DNA of 64,000 bases from Pteria penguin (GCA_035048485.1 CM068590.1:15347798-15411797); one strand, 5' to 3'; numbered from the stretch's first letter, positions 1 through 13,273 are shown. Made by a program: numbers and translations. The notes: a model not told the origin generated them from the sequence alone.

Positions 1-95
1 CTGCTTTATAGATTTTGATAATATGTGAAAAGATTTTCCCATAGTGCTTGAAAAATTGCAGAATTTGATGTGAAACACAGAGCAACCAATGTAAA

Positions 96-1033
96 TACAG
101 TCAAACTTCGATATCTCGAACACTGATATCTCGAATTCCCGGGATATCTCGAAGTCGAAAAAAATCCTTCATATTATGATTAAATTCACCCCGGATGTGT
201 CGAACACTGATATGTCGAATACCATGCTTATCTCGAATACATTTTCAAGTCCCGAAGTTCTTATTTACCTGGTTTATCTCGAAGTTGGCTTCTTATTGAC
301 AACATTCCCCGCGGCGTTTACCCTAAATGACAGGTCGCTCGCATGGTGTGATCAATTGACCGTGTCGGTGTACAAAGCTGCAGTAATTACATAATCGATG
401 GCGTCTGTGCGTACCCTGTTATTTATACCAAATATTAATAAATGATGATAGGTTATTAAACTCGACACAAAATTAAATAATTAACATTAACTGTAATTAA
501 TGCTTTTTCATACCTGCGTTTAAAAAAATTTCTTTACACTGTTCATTAATCATTAATATTTCCAATCCGTGTGTATGTCTATGTATTTTTATGCAAAGTA
601 ATAGTAATTAAATTAAATTATGACGTGTGTCTTTATCTTGTCTTGCGTGTTAGCCCGTCCTCGGTTTTAGGTATAGTATAAGACAGTTATATCCAGTATT
701 GGATTTAAATTACGATGTTACTGAAAAGGAAACATGAAGTTTTTAGTTTTGGAGTATATTCTTTATATATTTGTAAAATACAAAAGGTATGATGAGATTT
801 AGATTAATTATTTAGGAACGATACAATATGCACATCTTCATGCGTATTTATTGATAAATACATGTATATCTCATACATCTACTATAATAATAACAATTGT
901 CAAATGAATCGGCGTACATTAACAACTGCAAGATTTGTGATCCTAAACTCAAAATTTGGATATCTCGAACTACGGATATCTCGAAGTATTTACCACGGTC
1001 CCTCCGACTTCGAGATAAAGAGGTTTGACTGTA
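96..1033. mobile_element. non-autonomous pogo/Tigger-like DNA transposon
   Basis: The two ends are inverted copies. The left end reads tacagtcaaac followed by a tatctcgaa motif. The right end (1010-1033) is its reverse complement, ending gtttgactgta. A TA dinucleotide sits at each edge, as expected for a Tc1/mariner-superfamily target site. The motif TATCTCGAA, or a one-base variant, recurs about seven times in the first 180 bases and three times near the right end, which looks like an array of transposase binding sites. No transposase ORF is present, so the copy is non-autonomous. Assignment to the pogo branch rests on the cagt terminus and is inference. Confidence 0.7.
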
Positions 1034-1182
1034 TATGTACATGTATATAAAACTGTGAAGAAATTGATGGTGTGGTAGAAGTATTTGTGGTCTAATTTGA
1101 GTTCTATGTATATCTAAAATTCATGTTTATGCTATTGTGCTAGTTACACTGTTTCTCTATTGTGCTAGTTACTCAGTTTCTA

Positions 1183-1422
1183 GAGCAAGCCAGGTGGATG
1201 AGATGATCGGCTTGTGACAGAAATGTCCTGGGTTTGACTCCCGCCGTTGGTGCAATGGTGACCTGTCTCACAGACAGAGACTGAAAACAGTGAGAAGGTG
1301 AAAACAGAGGTCCTGTTTCACTGTAGGTGTTGCAGGTAAAAGATCCCTCACTGCTTCAAATAGCTCCGTGACAAAGGTATAAATTTCGATGCAATTCATT
1401 GGGCAAATATGGTCACCATAAA
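1183..1422 (+). repeat. tRNA-derived SINE (family 1), diverged copy
   Basis: The tRNA-like head has a B-box-like gggtttgactcc, followed by the family body: a cctgtct...gagacag hairpin, a gaggtcctgtttcactgtagg block, and the agatccctcactgcttc and gatgcaattcat blocks. It shares this order with more than ten other copies in the window. Confidence 0.7.
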
Positions 1423-1639
1423 CAGCAGTCTTCCCAAAAAACTTTTCAGACCAGTGGTTCACTTCGCAATATTTGGGGTCCTTGCTTCATAATGTAATCA
1501 ATATTTTAGAAATTTTCAGTGGTCCTGCAAACATTTCATTGGCCTTGGTCTTCGGACCACTGGTTTTTCGGGAAGACTGTTAAAACATGAAAAAATCGTG
1601 AAGTGACGTAAAAATAATAATTAATCAGTCTATTTCTAG

Positions 1640-4600
1640 AGCTTATGGTGACAACAAACACTGCAGAAAGCTTTTACTAAGGGCACTTAACTCTGTCACA
1701 GACTGGCCAGAGAGTGTTGTAGAGGCATATATCAACTTTGAGAGGGAAGAAGGTAAAATCAAAAAGGTCTTGTTTAAAAGTCTAATTAAAAGTGAAGTAT
1801 ACTTAAGTGATGAAATTTGAAGTGGAAGACTTGTTTGAGGTCGTAGGCTTAGTTATTGCTATCCAAAGTGAAAGCCCATTACTCTCTGTCTTTTTCTATC
1901 AATATCAATGTGTATGATATGACATTGACAACAATGATCAAAACCATTCTTTGAATTTCTTCTACTCTTCTTCTAAAGCAAAATATGTATAACTTAATAC
2001 ACACCTGTGCTTAGCTGAAACAATCATTAAGAGAAGAAAATACTTTCCAATTTTTTTCATCTTCTTTACTTTATTGGCAACACTAATACCAGAAACATAT
2101 GTAAGTAAGATTAAAAAAATTACTGAATGACATGGTGTTACATTGTGTGATGTCACAGTTACACTGAACAAACACATTACTACACAAAAACAAAATCTAT
2201 GTATGGGGATACACTGAATGATTTATGAAATTAAAACTAAAAACGACTCTTTGTGATTTTACGAATTTAATAAGCTTAACAATTAATCATTCACGATCTA
2301 AAACTTGAAAAATAAAAACACACAGTACCTAGTGTATTTACAGGCTTTAACACGTGTAGGTCTTTTTATCAGTCATTCATATAAATTTCTATATAGTGTA
2401 ACCAGTTTCAAGAACAACCTTAACATGTTAAAAATTCCTAGCTGGCCCTAGCCAGGATTCAGATCTACCGGTCAAATTTAAATCATGCAGCATATTCTTC
2501 ATTAAAACCAACCTTCAGCTATTAGTCTTTAAAGATTTGTTATAGCTGAAGGTCTTGAGAAAGATCATAATTCGACACAGTATGTGGAATAGGATATAAC
2601 TTTCTATCATAGGTGACTTGGAACAGTATGATGCAGCTGTGGCCAAATGTGATGCACAGATGGAAAGAATAAATGAACGAAGGGCAAAGGTTAGAAAATT
2701 AAGTAAAAAAGATTTGTTTATAAAGATATTAGTAGCATATGCTATGCTTCTACATATGCCATTTTTAGGCTAGTTTTAAAACTTGGCTCTTGGATCTCTT
2801 TAAGGTTTACAATCTAGATTCTTCCTAGATGTGGATTTCATTATATACATGTATACATGTAGCAGCATATCACCGTTCATCTGATATGACAGTTTGAATG
2901 TTTACATTTGATAATACAAATCGGTGTAGCCCAGTGGATGAGGTGCAGGGCTCGTGACCAGGAGGCTTGGGTTCGACTCCTGCCATGGGTGCACTGTGTG
3001 CTGTCTTTCTGATGAGACAGTAAAAACTGAGGTTCTGTGTCACGGTAGGCGTGGCACGTAAAAGATCCATCACTGCTTCAGTAATCACCATATACATGAA
3101 ATAATCATGGAGTGACATAAAACAATAAATCTGTTGATAGGAACATGAAATGCTCTCCAACTGTTGGGACTGTAAAGAGATTGTCATCAGAACCATAAAA
3201 TTGTCTTCATGTGATAGGACCATATGAAGGTTTCTATTTGATAGGACCATGAAAGGTCACTTTTAGTTAGCACCAAAAAAGATCTTCATCTGATAGGACT
3301 GTAAAAAGGCCCTCATCTGACAGGATCATGAAAAGGTCTCCCTTTGATATTCATTATATAGTTTGCATGTACATAAGTATCAGTAGACTTTTTTCATATT
3401 AATTTCATCTTGCATTAAATGATGTTTTAACGTTCAAAGTTGTGTCATTCTATTCCAACATAACGATCCAAGCAATAACATCATAATGAAAATTCTAGCA
3501 AGACATAGTTTGTCGAGCATGAGGTCCCATACACCATGTAAAATATGAAATTTGTATATTCAGTATAACCATGGAAAGATCACCATCTGATACATTTACA
3601 AATCACCGAAATGACCATATGATAAGCTTCCCTCAAAACATAACTTAATAAAGGTTTCCATAACATCTCTTTGTCTAATGGGACCATACAAATACAAAAG
3701 GGTCTGTCTGATATAACCATTTCAGTCTCGCACCAGAGCAAGGAGATGTAAACTGCGGTTTCCAATGTCCAGTGAAATAATGTAAATATGGCTTTCAACA
3801 ACAAAATGTACTTATACAACAGTATGAAAATCTTCTTCTCTTTGTCAGAACCATTGAAAAGCAGTGTCAGAACCATTAAAAAGCAGTGTCAGAACCATTG
3901 AAAAGCAGTGTCAGAACCATTAAAAAGCAGTCTTTCTTTTAGGAAAACCATCAGTTTAACAGGACATTGTAAAATTGTGTAGCTCAGTGGATGAGGTCCT
4001 CGGCTCGTGGCCGGGAGGTCCGGGTTCGACACCCACCATAGTTACACCAGTGTGCTGTCTTACGAATGAGACAGTAAAGATCGAGGTCTGGTGCCACTGT
4101 ATGCGTGGCACGTGAAATATCCCTCACTGCTTCGTGAGGGTTGGTTCCAAGGATATAAATTTCTATGTGATGCATCAGGCAGATTCGGTCACCATATACG
4201 TGAAATAATTAGGGAGTGACGTAAAACAATCAATCGGTTAAAGTAAAAATGAACTCTTACATTGATAGTAAAGAATGGTTTTGATGCTTTGTATTAAAAT
4301 TGTAGGCAGCAGAAAAGGAGGCTCTAATTCAAGAAAGTAAAAAGGCAGATAAGAAGTCGAATAAGAAGCAAAAATTTGACAAAGGACAGAGTAAAGCAGA
4401 CAAAGGGCCACAAAAGCAGCAAGGAAAGTCTTTCAATAAACAAGCAAGGGTGTCAAAGGAAGAGGTACGTGGAATGGAATAAGTATGTCCGTATGTAAAT
4501 ATTTTTGATTGTATATAGATTTTATTAAAAGCAATAAGTAGAGTTCTTTCCAAACAAGGATGAAATCGTTTGGGTTTGTGTAATAGTGGCTTGAGATAAA

Positions 4601-7600
4601 GATGTACATTTATTCTTGAACCAACGTTAAATGAATAAAAAATCTAATTCCAGGAAGACAAGCAATCAGACAAACAAGTTAACACAGTTCCTGTAGTATC
4701 CAGAACAGTACCTCCACCAGGTTATAAGGGTGACACTGAGTCACCACAAAGTGATGGATTTAAGGTTCCTCTGCCACCTGGATCTAAGGGTCCGCCTCCT
4801 CCAGGGTTCAAACGTGAAATGTCTCCTGGCCTTGATAAGGAGTCCCCACCTAATAAAAAGCAAAAAACAGGTGAGATTGTATGCATTTGCAGAAATATGA
4901 AACTAGTTGTTCTTTTATGTTGTTTCATAGCGTGGTTTTATCACATGACATCTTTAGAAGTTATTGGCTTTTTTTTTCCTCACCCAAATTATTTTGGAGG
5001 GGCTTTAGTAATCCTGTCACTTTTCCATCTATCCTTTCGTTGATTTCCTAGTTCTTGTCTTCATCCTTCTTACACACAGTTGTCGTAAACAAAGCAGAAA
5101 AAAATTGGAAAGTGGCATAATTGTACTGCTTCATATTAATCGTTGTAGTCACAAGAAGGGTTTTGTTCTTATTTTAGATGAGATACACTTAGAAGATCAA
5201 GGTCAGGAAGACAGGGCTGAACAAAATCCAGAAAAAGCCGCTAGGACAGCATTCGTTAGCAACTTAGATTTCTCCATTGATGAAGATAGAATAGGTGCAA
5301 TATTTGCTAAAGTAAGACTGGATACACATATTTTTGGGTCGCCCCTTTATCAGGACGACTAATTGTTATTTTTTTTATTATCATATATATTTCTTAATAT
5401 TTTATGTTAAAACAATTGTTTTTCACATACACATAATATAAGATGTTCTCTATATATAATTTACATTATTGATTCCCTATTAGTAGATCTTAATTCTAGG
5501 CATGATTCTGATCAGCTTTAAAGCTGATTTCAGCTTTTTTGCAGCAAGAAAATTTTCTCAAAATGTTCTGAATTTAGTAGCAAATATAAAAAAAAATCAC
5601 TTTTTGTAAAGGGGTTTATATATATTTAGCTTTTCTGATAGCATTATCAGCTTTTTTGGTCGATGATTAAAATCATATCAGTAATACTAGTTTGTTTATT
5701 TATTGCGTAAAAGGTAGCATCTGCATTTCTTCATAACTTTGTACTATTCAATGCACCCAACAAAAGCCTCGAGGTATGTTTTCTGTGCTAGTGTAAATTG
5801 AGTGATCGTCAAATGCACGACATGACACCTTTTGGCACACCTTTTCATTATGGCATCATATATAAATGGCCCGTCAAACATGATTTTAACTGTGATGCTA
5901 CAACGAAACTACGTAATGGATGTGGTTAAAGTTGGATCTTGCGATCCCTCAATTGTGATATGACGTCTTAGTTTTTACTGTCTTATCCGAAGGACGGCTA
6001 GGAATGGCAAATGTTGATAAATCACGGTAGAAAAAGCCGAGTCAACAGCTAGAATGACCTCTGATCATCAGATTATAATCGTAAATCCAGTATGAAACAA
6101 TAAAACCAATCTGCCCGTCATCCTTTGTTTTAAATCACTTAAATTTTGCTTGATTCATTTGTTGCAGTTGATTTTACAGGATTTTCTAAACATTATATAA
6201 TTGGAAGTTAGCACTTCTGGAACAAATTAGAACCAATGATTTTCTAGATCAGAATGGATCGGGAACATACCTCAGGGCTTAACTGTTCGCACTTTCGTGA
6301 AATCTTTATTTCAGTGCATTACTAATTATTCGAACATTTGACAAAAAAAGAGACAAAAATATATGGATATGTAATGAGCTAGACTTGTTATGTTTGATAA
6401 TTTACTCTTTGTTGACATTTACAGTGTGGAGAGCTGACAGACATTCGATTAGTCCGCACATTCAAAGGAAAGTCGAAAGGTTACGCATATGTGGAGTTCA
6501 AAGATGAGGTCAGAATACAGATATTATCTCATTGGAAATATAATCCTGATATCTATTGTGCTTTTTATACCACTGTATGTCTATTTTAATCCACTTTTAG
6601 CAGTGTGCATTTAATCATGATAATACATGTATATGTTTATTCAGTTTTTTGTTCGTAATATTCCCTAATGACAAATATATCTATAAAGTGAAAAAGTTGG
6701 GGCATAAAGGTAGGGGGGAGAAATAATGTGCATACAAGTAGTTAAATTACCATGATTTAATATTAGTCAAGTCAGTGTAACTGTTGTTGTGATGATATCA
6801 TGTGAGATCCCACGGCACTCCGATATATTACATACATGTTTATAACGTCATAGATAGATCAATCAGAAACAGTCTTGAAGGGTCAATTACATATATTAAA
6901 ACAATACTACCTTGAGAGATATGAATGTCCAAATTGAATTTTACTCATCGGTTATTATTTCAGTTGAGTATGATGAATGCCCGTAAGTTAGATAGAGAAC
7001 TAGTGGAAGGTAGACCAATGTATGTCTCAAAATGTGAAGATAAGACGAAACAAAAGAGTCAGTTTAAGGTAAAATCTCCAAATAATATTTTTTTTTAAAT
7101 TATTTATCTGTTTACAATACCGTTAGATATTCTTAAGAGTGAAAGATTGTGATATCATTACCAGTATTTTGTAAATGAAACTGCATTTTTTATATTAACG
7201 ACCATCATGGCACTCCGCTGAAAAACAAAGTTTTGAGACAAAATTCTAACCCCTTTTAAACTTTGAAGGAATGTTAGTATGTCCCTGTTTTTTTCATAAA
7301 AGTTTGAAAAAAAAACCCAACAGCATCAGTCAAACAGCCATTGCAAAATAAGAACTGATTTCAATGTAGTCAAAAAGAATTAAACTTTTCTCTTAAAACT
7401 AGTAGCTGATATTCATATGTGAATAAACTTTTGTCTTCAACTGTATGTTGTACACAATGATGTCAACTTTTCAGTTTGCCACCAGTATGGAGCAGAACAA
7501 GCTGTTTGTGAAGAATCTTCCTTTTACATGTAGCAAGGAAGCTCTAGAGAATATATTCGGACAGGTGCTATTAATTTTACTTGAAAATCATCCAACATAT

Positions 7601-10600
7601 TCATTTATATAAAGGGGCAGGCTTAGTGCAGTGCTTGTGTCATGACACCCATGATCCCGTTTCGATCCCCAGGTTGCGCAACTATGTATAAGAGTTTGGT
7701 TACCTCCTACTTCCATGTTGCTATATTTTATTAATTGAAAAATTGTCGAAAGCGACGCAAAACACCAGTCATTGCACCAACAGTCATATATCTCGTATGT
7801 CCACCAAATTGATTATTCTTTAATACTGCAGTAGGTAACGGTATTCCCACTATTTTGAAGCCGAGACCAGTTATTTGAACAGTAATACAATTACCCGGTA
7901 GAGGATTTTTATCAACTTAGAGACGTGGAATATCAAGTTGATTTATCATAATATATTACTCGGTTTAATGTCCAAGTGGCTGAAATATTGCATTATAAAG
8001 TACTGTGCCATTTTCCTGTATCGTTTCTTGATTTGATGCCTGATCAGGCAAGTGGAAAAGGTCCATCAGAGAGATTAGCTAATTTATTTTGGAGTTATCT
8101 ACTTTCTTTCTAGATAGACGCCTCTGATTTATAACAATCTAACCATGTCACTTCCAATGCAACACTGTGATCACTTTGTCTGGCATGTGTTTGTCTATCC
8201 GTCTGTCTCTCTGCTTGGAGTCACACTTTTGAAAAATGAATTGGAAGAGACACATGTGTTCTGTTGAACTCTATATGTATTTTCATTGAAAAGAAATGTA
8301 TACCAGTTTGAAAATAATATTTTTCCTCTTTGTTCAGCATGGGAAATTAAAGGAAGTGAGACTTGTAACATACAGAAGTGGTGCTCCAAAAGGCTTAGCA
8401 TACATTGAATATGAAGATGAGGTAAGATTAACACTATGTTGTATGATTATAGACTACAGGGTTTTTTTTCTCTATTGTTTCCTTTGTAAGTTAGGAAATC
8501 ACTGCAAATTTATGTATGTTGTTGTATTACATAGGGGTCTGGCGCCATAAACTGAGAAAATACTTAAGTCATGGTTTCAAATTCTTCTGTTCAGCAATGA
8601 ATTCATAACAGGGATTTTATTGAGTTTTATGCTATCGTTAAATAGAATTAAACCATTCTGCATTGCAATTTATTGGAACGTTTGATAATGGAGTAAATTA
8701 AAATGAAATCATTGACTTTGTCTAACAGAGCTGTAATTTTATCTTCTTAAGCATAATATTGCATACGCCAAACTCCAAATATCCTTCATTTCACTTCATT
8801 TCATTTCACCTCACTTTCAGGTCTTGTGACAACATTTTAGCCTCGTGACATATTGAGGCATACAAAAAAGAGCTTTGATATCATATTTATAACTTTTGTC
8901 AAACTCTTTACTACCGCAGAGCATGTTTAAATTTTTATAAATACCATATCATTACAACACTAGTGTATTAATTGAGGAAGATGTCAACATTAATCTTTTG
9001 GGGGTGGGGGGGGGGACCTTGTGCTTGGTACATGAGACAAGGGAGGAAACTGTAGTCTATGATCTTATGTTGAGGCGATAGAGTTGTCTGTTTGTCTTTA
9101 TGTGACAAAACTTTATCGTTAGACCTAACTGTTATCAGGGGACATTAGTGTTTCACAGGCACATCTTGTTCTGGATTAGTCATTTTTTTTTTGTCCCCCA
9201 ATTTTAGCGAAAGAATGGGGACATTAAATCTCATCCGTCTGTCCGTCCATCTGTCTGTCACAAAAACTTTACCGTGGTCATAACTTTTTAACCCTAAGAC
9301 GTAGGGCCTTCATATTTGGCATGCTTGTTTACTAATTGCAATACCTTTCCATTGGTACCAAAATTTTTTTATCATGTGACCTTGACTGTGACCTTTGACC
9401 TACTAAATGTAACTTTTTAACCGTAAGCCATGGGGCCTTCATATTTGGCATGTGTGTCCATAATGGCGCTGCAGATACATGTCGACATGCACAACCATGA
9501 CAATATGTCACAGATCACTGCATTCTTACTGATAGAACCCCGAAAGCAGAGAACCACAATTCTCTGAATTTGTGTGGTTTTCTTTTTTTTTTTTTTGGCA
9601 GTAAACTTTACACAGTCTGTTTGGAATAGAGGCTCCAACTGTAGATAGTACAAGATTGAGATTTTCTACCATTTTAATTCTATGATCTATCCACAATATC
9701 ACCATATTCTTGAGACATTCGTTAAACTTCTTACCTTGCAAAGTTATACTCATCCATATAGACCAGTTATCTGTGATGATTGAGAGGGGGCAGTATTTCA
9801 GCCAGAAAATATTTCTGATAAAGACCATAGTTGAATAAACTTCTTCTAAAAGAATATTTGTGTACTTTGAACAAAATAATGTTATTTATACCATATATTC
9901 TTTTACAGCAAGATGCAGCAAAAGCAGTGATCCAGACAGATGGGTTGAAAATTGGAGAACATGAAATCTCTGTTGCCATTAGTAACCCCCCGGAACGGAA
10001 AACACCTCTTGCCAAGAGGGAAGAAACTATGTTTCAGCCTTCACTAGGAGGTGGAAAAAAGGAAACAGAAATGTATGTACATGTACCAGTGCTCATATAT
10101 TCCAAACTTCTAATTTTATATCCATGTTTCTGATGTCTTCTTTTGAAACTGGCAAGTCCTACATTATTGACTTATTCAGGGCAAGCTTGGTGTTGTGGTT
10201 AAGCGCTTGTCTTGCGGTGCCGACAATCAAGGGTTCAAGACCTGGACTGCACCTCTATGTTTCCATGTCACGGTATAACTGAAAAATTGTTGATAGCAAC
10301 ATAAAACCCCAATCAACCAACCAAATTATTGACTTATTCCAGTATTCCAGGATTTTCATGTAGCGTGAATGACGATCAAAATATGAATATTTTTGACCGG
10401 ATTGCAAAGCAATACATATCTACTTTAGAATTCCGGTCTACTTTGCAATTCCGATCTATAAATTGGCAAAATCCATCTGTTCGTCTGTCCGGTGTCAACA
10501 TTTTGTGTTTAGCTTGGTTTCTTTCATACCCTAAAGGGTACTTATGTCAAAAGTTAGTAGGTTTGTAGATACTTGAATGTTCTATCCAACCAATACAAAA

Positions 10601-11181
10601 CTTCAGTGACCTTGACCTTGACATTACGCTTCAGTGAACACACACTGTTTTTAGCCTTTAGGGTGACCACTTGCATACATGTATTGTTAACGTTAATGCA
10701 AAGCAATTCCGGTCTATAAATTGGCAAAATCGGTCCGTCTGTCTGTCCATGCATCCGTCCGTCCAGCGTCAACATTTTGCGTTTAGCATTTGCAATCCGG
10801 TCATATCGTCCTTGACGGTTTCTTGTTGTAAATTATGAATGTAAAGCATACAGAGATTGTATGGACAGATTTCTCTATAATACACTATTTTAAATATAGG
10901 AGATTGAATTTTTTTTTAATTCAAAATATTAAAGGTCCACCAAAATCGCCATATTTACTTGAAATATTTTCTTCACTTTCAGTCGTGGTAAGGCAAGAAC
11001 ACAAGTATCCTTGCTGCCTAGGTCTGTCACAAGAACGCCTGCTACTGGTCAAAGTACAAAACCTACAACCAATCAGAAATTGTCCAGTACTTCTACTAAT
11101 GCATCAAATGGACAAACGACTGAGAAAACTGACTCGAAAATGTCCAACGATGATTTCAGAAAAATGTTGCTAAAAAAATGA
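1640..11181 (+). CDS. SART3: SART3 (Tip110/p110 nuclear RNA-binding protein), 3' part, 11 exons
   Basis: Exons: 1640-1752, 2613-2689, 4306-4464, 4654-4870, 5178-5311, 6425-6508, 6964-7068, 7475-7564, 8338-8421, 9909-10072, 10983-11181. All junctions are GT-AG and the phases join into one frame of 474 codons plus TGA. The order matches SART3, the U4/U6 snRNP recycling factor and USP4/USP15 partner. First comes the last HAT repeat (YGDNKHCRKLL...DWPESVVEAY, ending FEREEG), then a Lys/Gln-rich basic linker with nuclear-localisation character and a PPPGYKG/PPPGFKR proline stretch. RRM1 follows (RNP2 AFVSNLDF, RNP1 KGYAYVEF), then RRM2 (RNP2 LFVKNLPF, RNP1 KGLAYIEY). The protein ends in the family's conserved tail MSNDDFRKMLLKK. 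The first exon starts inside a codon, so the N-terminal HAT array lies upstream of the window. Introns carry SINEs and minisatellites but no coding damage is visible. Confidence 0.96.
2921..3132 (+). repeat. tRNA-derived SINE (family 1)
   Basis: Lies in the second SART3 intron seen here. The A-box region is gtagcccagtggatgag and the B box is gggttcgactcc. The body has the gatgagacagtaaaaac and agatccatcactgcttca blocks, and the 3' end reads ggagtgacataaaacaat. Confidence 0.85.
3120..3350 (+). repeat. degenerate minisatellite, about 30-36 bp unit
   Basis: The phrase gataggaccatgaaaagg, or close variants with tcttcatctgatagg, recurs about seven times directly behind the SINE. It probably arose by slippage in the SINE tail or flank. 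A more diverged continuation is visible at 3565-3730. Confidence 0.6.
3844..3931 (+). repeat. 22-bp tandem repeat, four copies
   Basis: Four exact-length units begin gtcagaaccatt at 3844, 3866, 3888 and 3910. The base after that phrase alternates g, a, g, a, so the array looks like a recently duplicated 44-bp dimer. Confidence 0.9.
3973..4239 (+). repeat. tRNA-derived SINE (family 1)
   Basis: Full-length copy in a SART3 intron. The A-box region is gtagctcagtggatgag, the B box ggttcgacacc. The body ends in ggagtgacgtaaaacaatcaatc. Confidence 0.85.
7613..7775 (+). repeat. short SINE (family 2)
   Basis: Shares the order with 10187-10325: a gggcaggctt-like head, a tRNA-like B-box region gtttcgatcccc, then aactgaaaaattgt and a gcgacgcaaaacaccagtca tail. 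It is shorter than family 1 and has a different body. Confidence 0.6.
9136..9520 (+). repeat. dispersed repeat with GTCTGTC head and CATAACTTTT phrases
   Basis: The block at 9136-9170 (ggggacattagtgtttcac) is the terminal phrase of a repeat also seen at 15961-16400 and 54150-54335. It is followed at 9189-9520 by a related unit with ccgtctgtccgtccatctgt and two imperfect copies of a phrase ending ccttcatatttggcatg. No protein is encoded. Confidence 0.6.
10187..10325 (+). repeat. short SINE (family 2)
   Basis: Head gcaagcttggtgttgtggtt, B-box-like agggttcaagacc, then aactgaaaaattgttgatag and a caaccaaccaa tail. This tail is a short tandem of the kind common at SINE 3' ends. Confidence 0.65.
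10366..10835 (+). repeat. internally duplicated dispersed repeat in last SART3 intron
   Basis: The phrases gcaaagcaat...attccggtctataaattgg and tccgtc...cagcgtcaacattttg occur near 10405-10510 and again near 10698-10790. They bracket a ccttgaccttgaca block. This resembles the widespread molluscan cgtctgtccgt repeats and has no coding content. Confidence 0.55.
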
Positions 11182-11420
11182 AATGAAAACAAGAATTCAT
11201 AAGATATTTTACATGGTCTGAATGTTTACATGTATTGTTATTTATATGTATACAATCAGTAATTCTATCTGTGGTTCAGTTTTGGTTTCCAGTATATTGA
11301 TAACTGATTACAAGAGAGTCTGGTATCAAACCATTCGAAGTTTGTTGCCAGTTGTCTCTATTGTTTCCTCAACCATTACATGTAGGTGCCTTCATGTGCT
11401 TGAAAGATTTCTGCACATCA

Positions 11421-11426
11421 AATAAA
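11421..11426 (+). terminator. candidate poly(A) signal of SART3
   Basis: AATAAA lies 240 bases after the SART3 stop codon. A second AATAAA is at 11573-11578, so either could end the transcript. Confidence 0.5.
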
Positions 11427-11599
11427 GCAACACGATAACAAAATGAAATGATTCAGTATTCCTTCCATGAGGATATATAAAGTAATTCATCATTCCGACT
11501 GGCTTGATGTTTATTTTGTTATTTCTTTGACCGTCATTTGTTTTGCTGTTATTGATATGATTACTGGTAGTCAATAAAGCATAGAGTATGGAATGAATT

Positions 11600-12740
11600 T
11601 TCTCTTGATGTTGGGATTAAGTGATCAGTGGTTTTAACCTCTGCTAAACCTCTATTTATATGACCTTTTACCTCTGACTACGGCATGATTGATTCTGTGG
11701 GAAGCTTCAATGGAAAGGAGGTTTGGAATCAAGCTGGATTACCCTCAGCTCATGGAAGGGTTACCACAGTGTAAGCTCTGTATAGAGATCTAAGGTGGAC
11801 TAAGTAACTCCTTGACCTTTTAAAATCTGAGGCCATTAATAATGTCACCAATTTATTTAATCATCATTTTGGGTAACTTGATTTCCGGGTTGTGTTTTTA
11901 GTCTAGATACATTATCATTTCTTCAAGCGTACCTAGCTATGATCATTTATTTTATCTTCATCAGGGAAGTCAACTGTATGCTGGTTTAATGTACTGAATC
12001 CATGACATGCACTAATTAGATCTCAACATACACAACGTTAATCTTTAAAACGAATACATCATTTTGAAGCATCTTGCACGATAAGACTTTTTACCAAAAG
12101 GATTTTTTGAAAATAATGTTATTCAGTCCAAAAGGGATAATTAAAATTTGTATTGAACCATATGGGAATTACTGTATTTTGTTAATATTTTTTCACAAAA
12201 GACAAAATTTTGGAAAAACTCACAGATAAATGCTCCGTAATATTGTAATTTATCAATATTCATTAACAAAAATGATGTCCACTGTGCAGCATTTCTGCGC
12301 TTTAGTTTTTTTTATATTTATAACTATGGGGAGATAACTCCTTTAAGGGAATTCATATTGTAAAATCCCAAACTTTACAGTCACTATCATCAAGATCATC
12401 TAAGGTGACATGCATTTTGCTTTAACACGTAACCATAGCAAAAATTGTTTTTGCTAATGTCTTATTTTGCCTTTTGAGACTTACTATGGGTTGAATACCT
12501 TAATTCATCTTCCCATTGTTAAAATATGATTTAAGCCTCCATAGCTGGATTCAATGACATCTCTTTGCATTCACTTTTAGTACTTGCATACGAATAGAGT
12601 AAGTTGTTCTGACTGTTCCAAAAAGTAATTGATATTGTATTTCCAATGATAAAAATGCTTTAAGTTCAGTAGAGAAATGTTCAGATCAAAATTCAAAGTA
12701 TTTTTATTTCAACAATAATTGATTTCATGTCATAAAAGAG
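11600..12740. other. intergenic sequence without recognised feature
   Basis: AT-rich sequence between SART3 and the next SINE. I see no exon with splice signals, no strong repeat and no RNA gene. Confidence 0.5.
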
Positions 12741-12908
12741 CATGCCGATGTAGCCTAGTTGATGAGGTGCTGGACTTGTGACTGAGAGGTTCTAGGTTCG
12801 ATTTCCCGCCGTGGGAACATCAGTGTCTTGTTTTTTGGATGAGGTAATACAAACCAAGATCTCGTATCGTGCTGGGCGAGGCACATGAAATTAAAGACCC
12901 CTCACTAC
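12741..12908 (+). repeat. tRNA-derived SINE (family 1), 3'-truncated
   Basis: Head gtagcctagttgatgaggtg, B box aggttcgatttcc, then the body up to the gacccctcactaca block, where similarity stops. Confidence 0.75.
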
Positions 12909-13173
12909 AATAGCAAAAATTGCATAAAAATATATGTGTGATGATTAAATGCATTCAGCGTAAAGAATGGCCACAAATACATGTGACATTAAATGTTCCA
13001 TGTTATTTATTTAACATATCCCATCGGAAGACTTCTCAATTTTCATGCTCCCTGAAAAATTTAAGACACACTTCGGGGAGCATCCATCAGTGTTACCAAT
13101 GTTCTTCATATATATTAACATCTGTACATTTATGTAAAAGCATGATATCAAGTATGTAAGTATACCGGTGCGA

Positions 13174-13236
13174 ATGAAAATCTAAGAAAGATAACTCTAA
13201 TATAAATGAATTAAGTTATCTTTCTTAGATTTTCAT
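13174..13236. repeat. perfect 23-bp inverted repeat (hairpin)
   Basis: The arm at 13174-13196 (atgaaaatctaagaaagata plus act) is the exact reverse complement of 13214-13236, with a 17-base loop. The pairing does not extend beyond the arms. A small foldback element or an RNA hairpin is possible. Confidence 0.85.
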
Positions 13237-13273
13237 ATGCCCTAAATGAAGATTTTTTTTTCTGAACTTTTTG

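Noticed and set aside
3009..3035. ctgatgagacagtaaaaac in the SINE body
   Set aside because: It resembles a hammerhead core, but other copies read cggatgagacag and no GAAA follows.
2870..3250. 126-codon minus-strand frame
   Set aside because: It crosses a SINE and a minisatellite; its phrases repeat with the unit.
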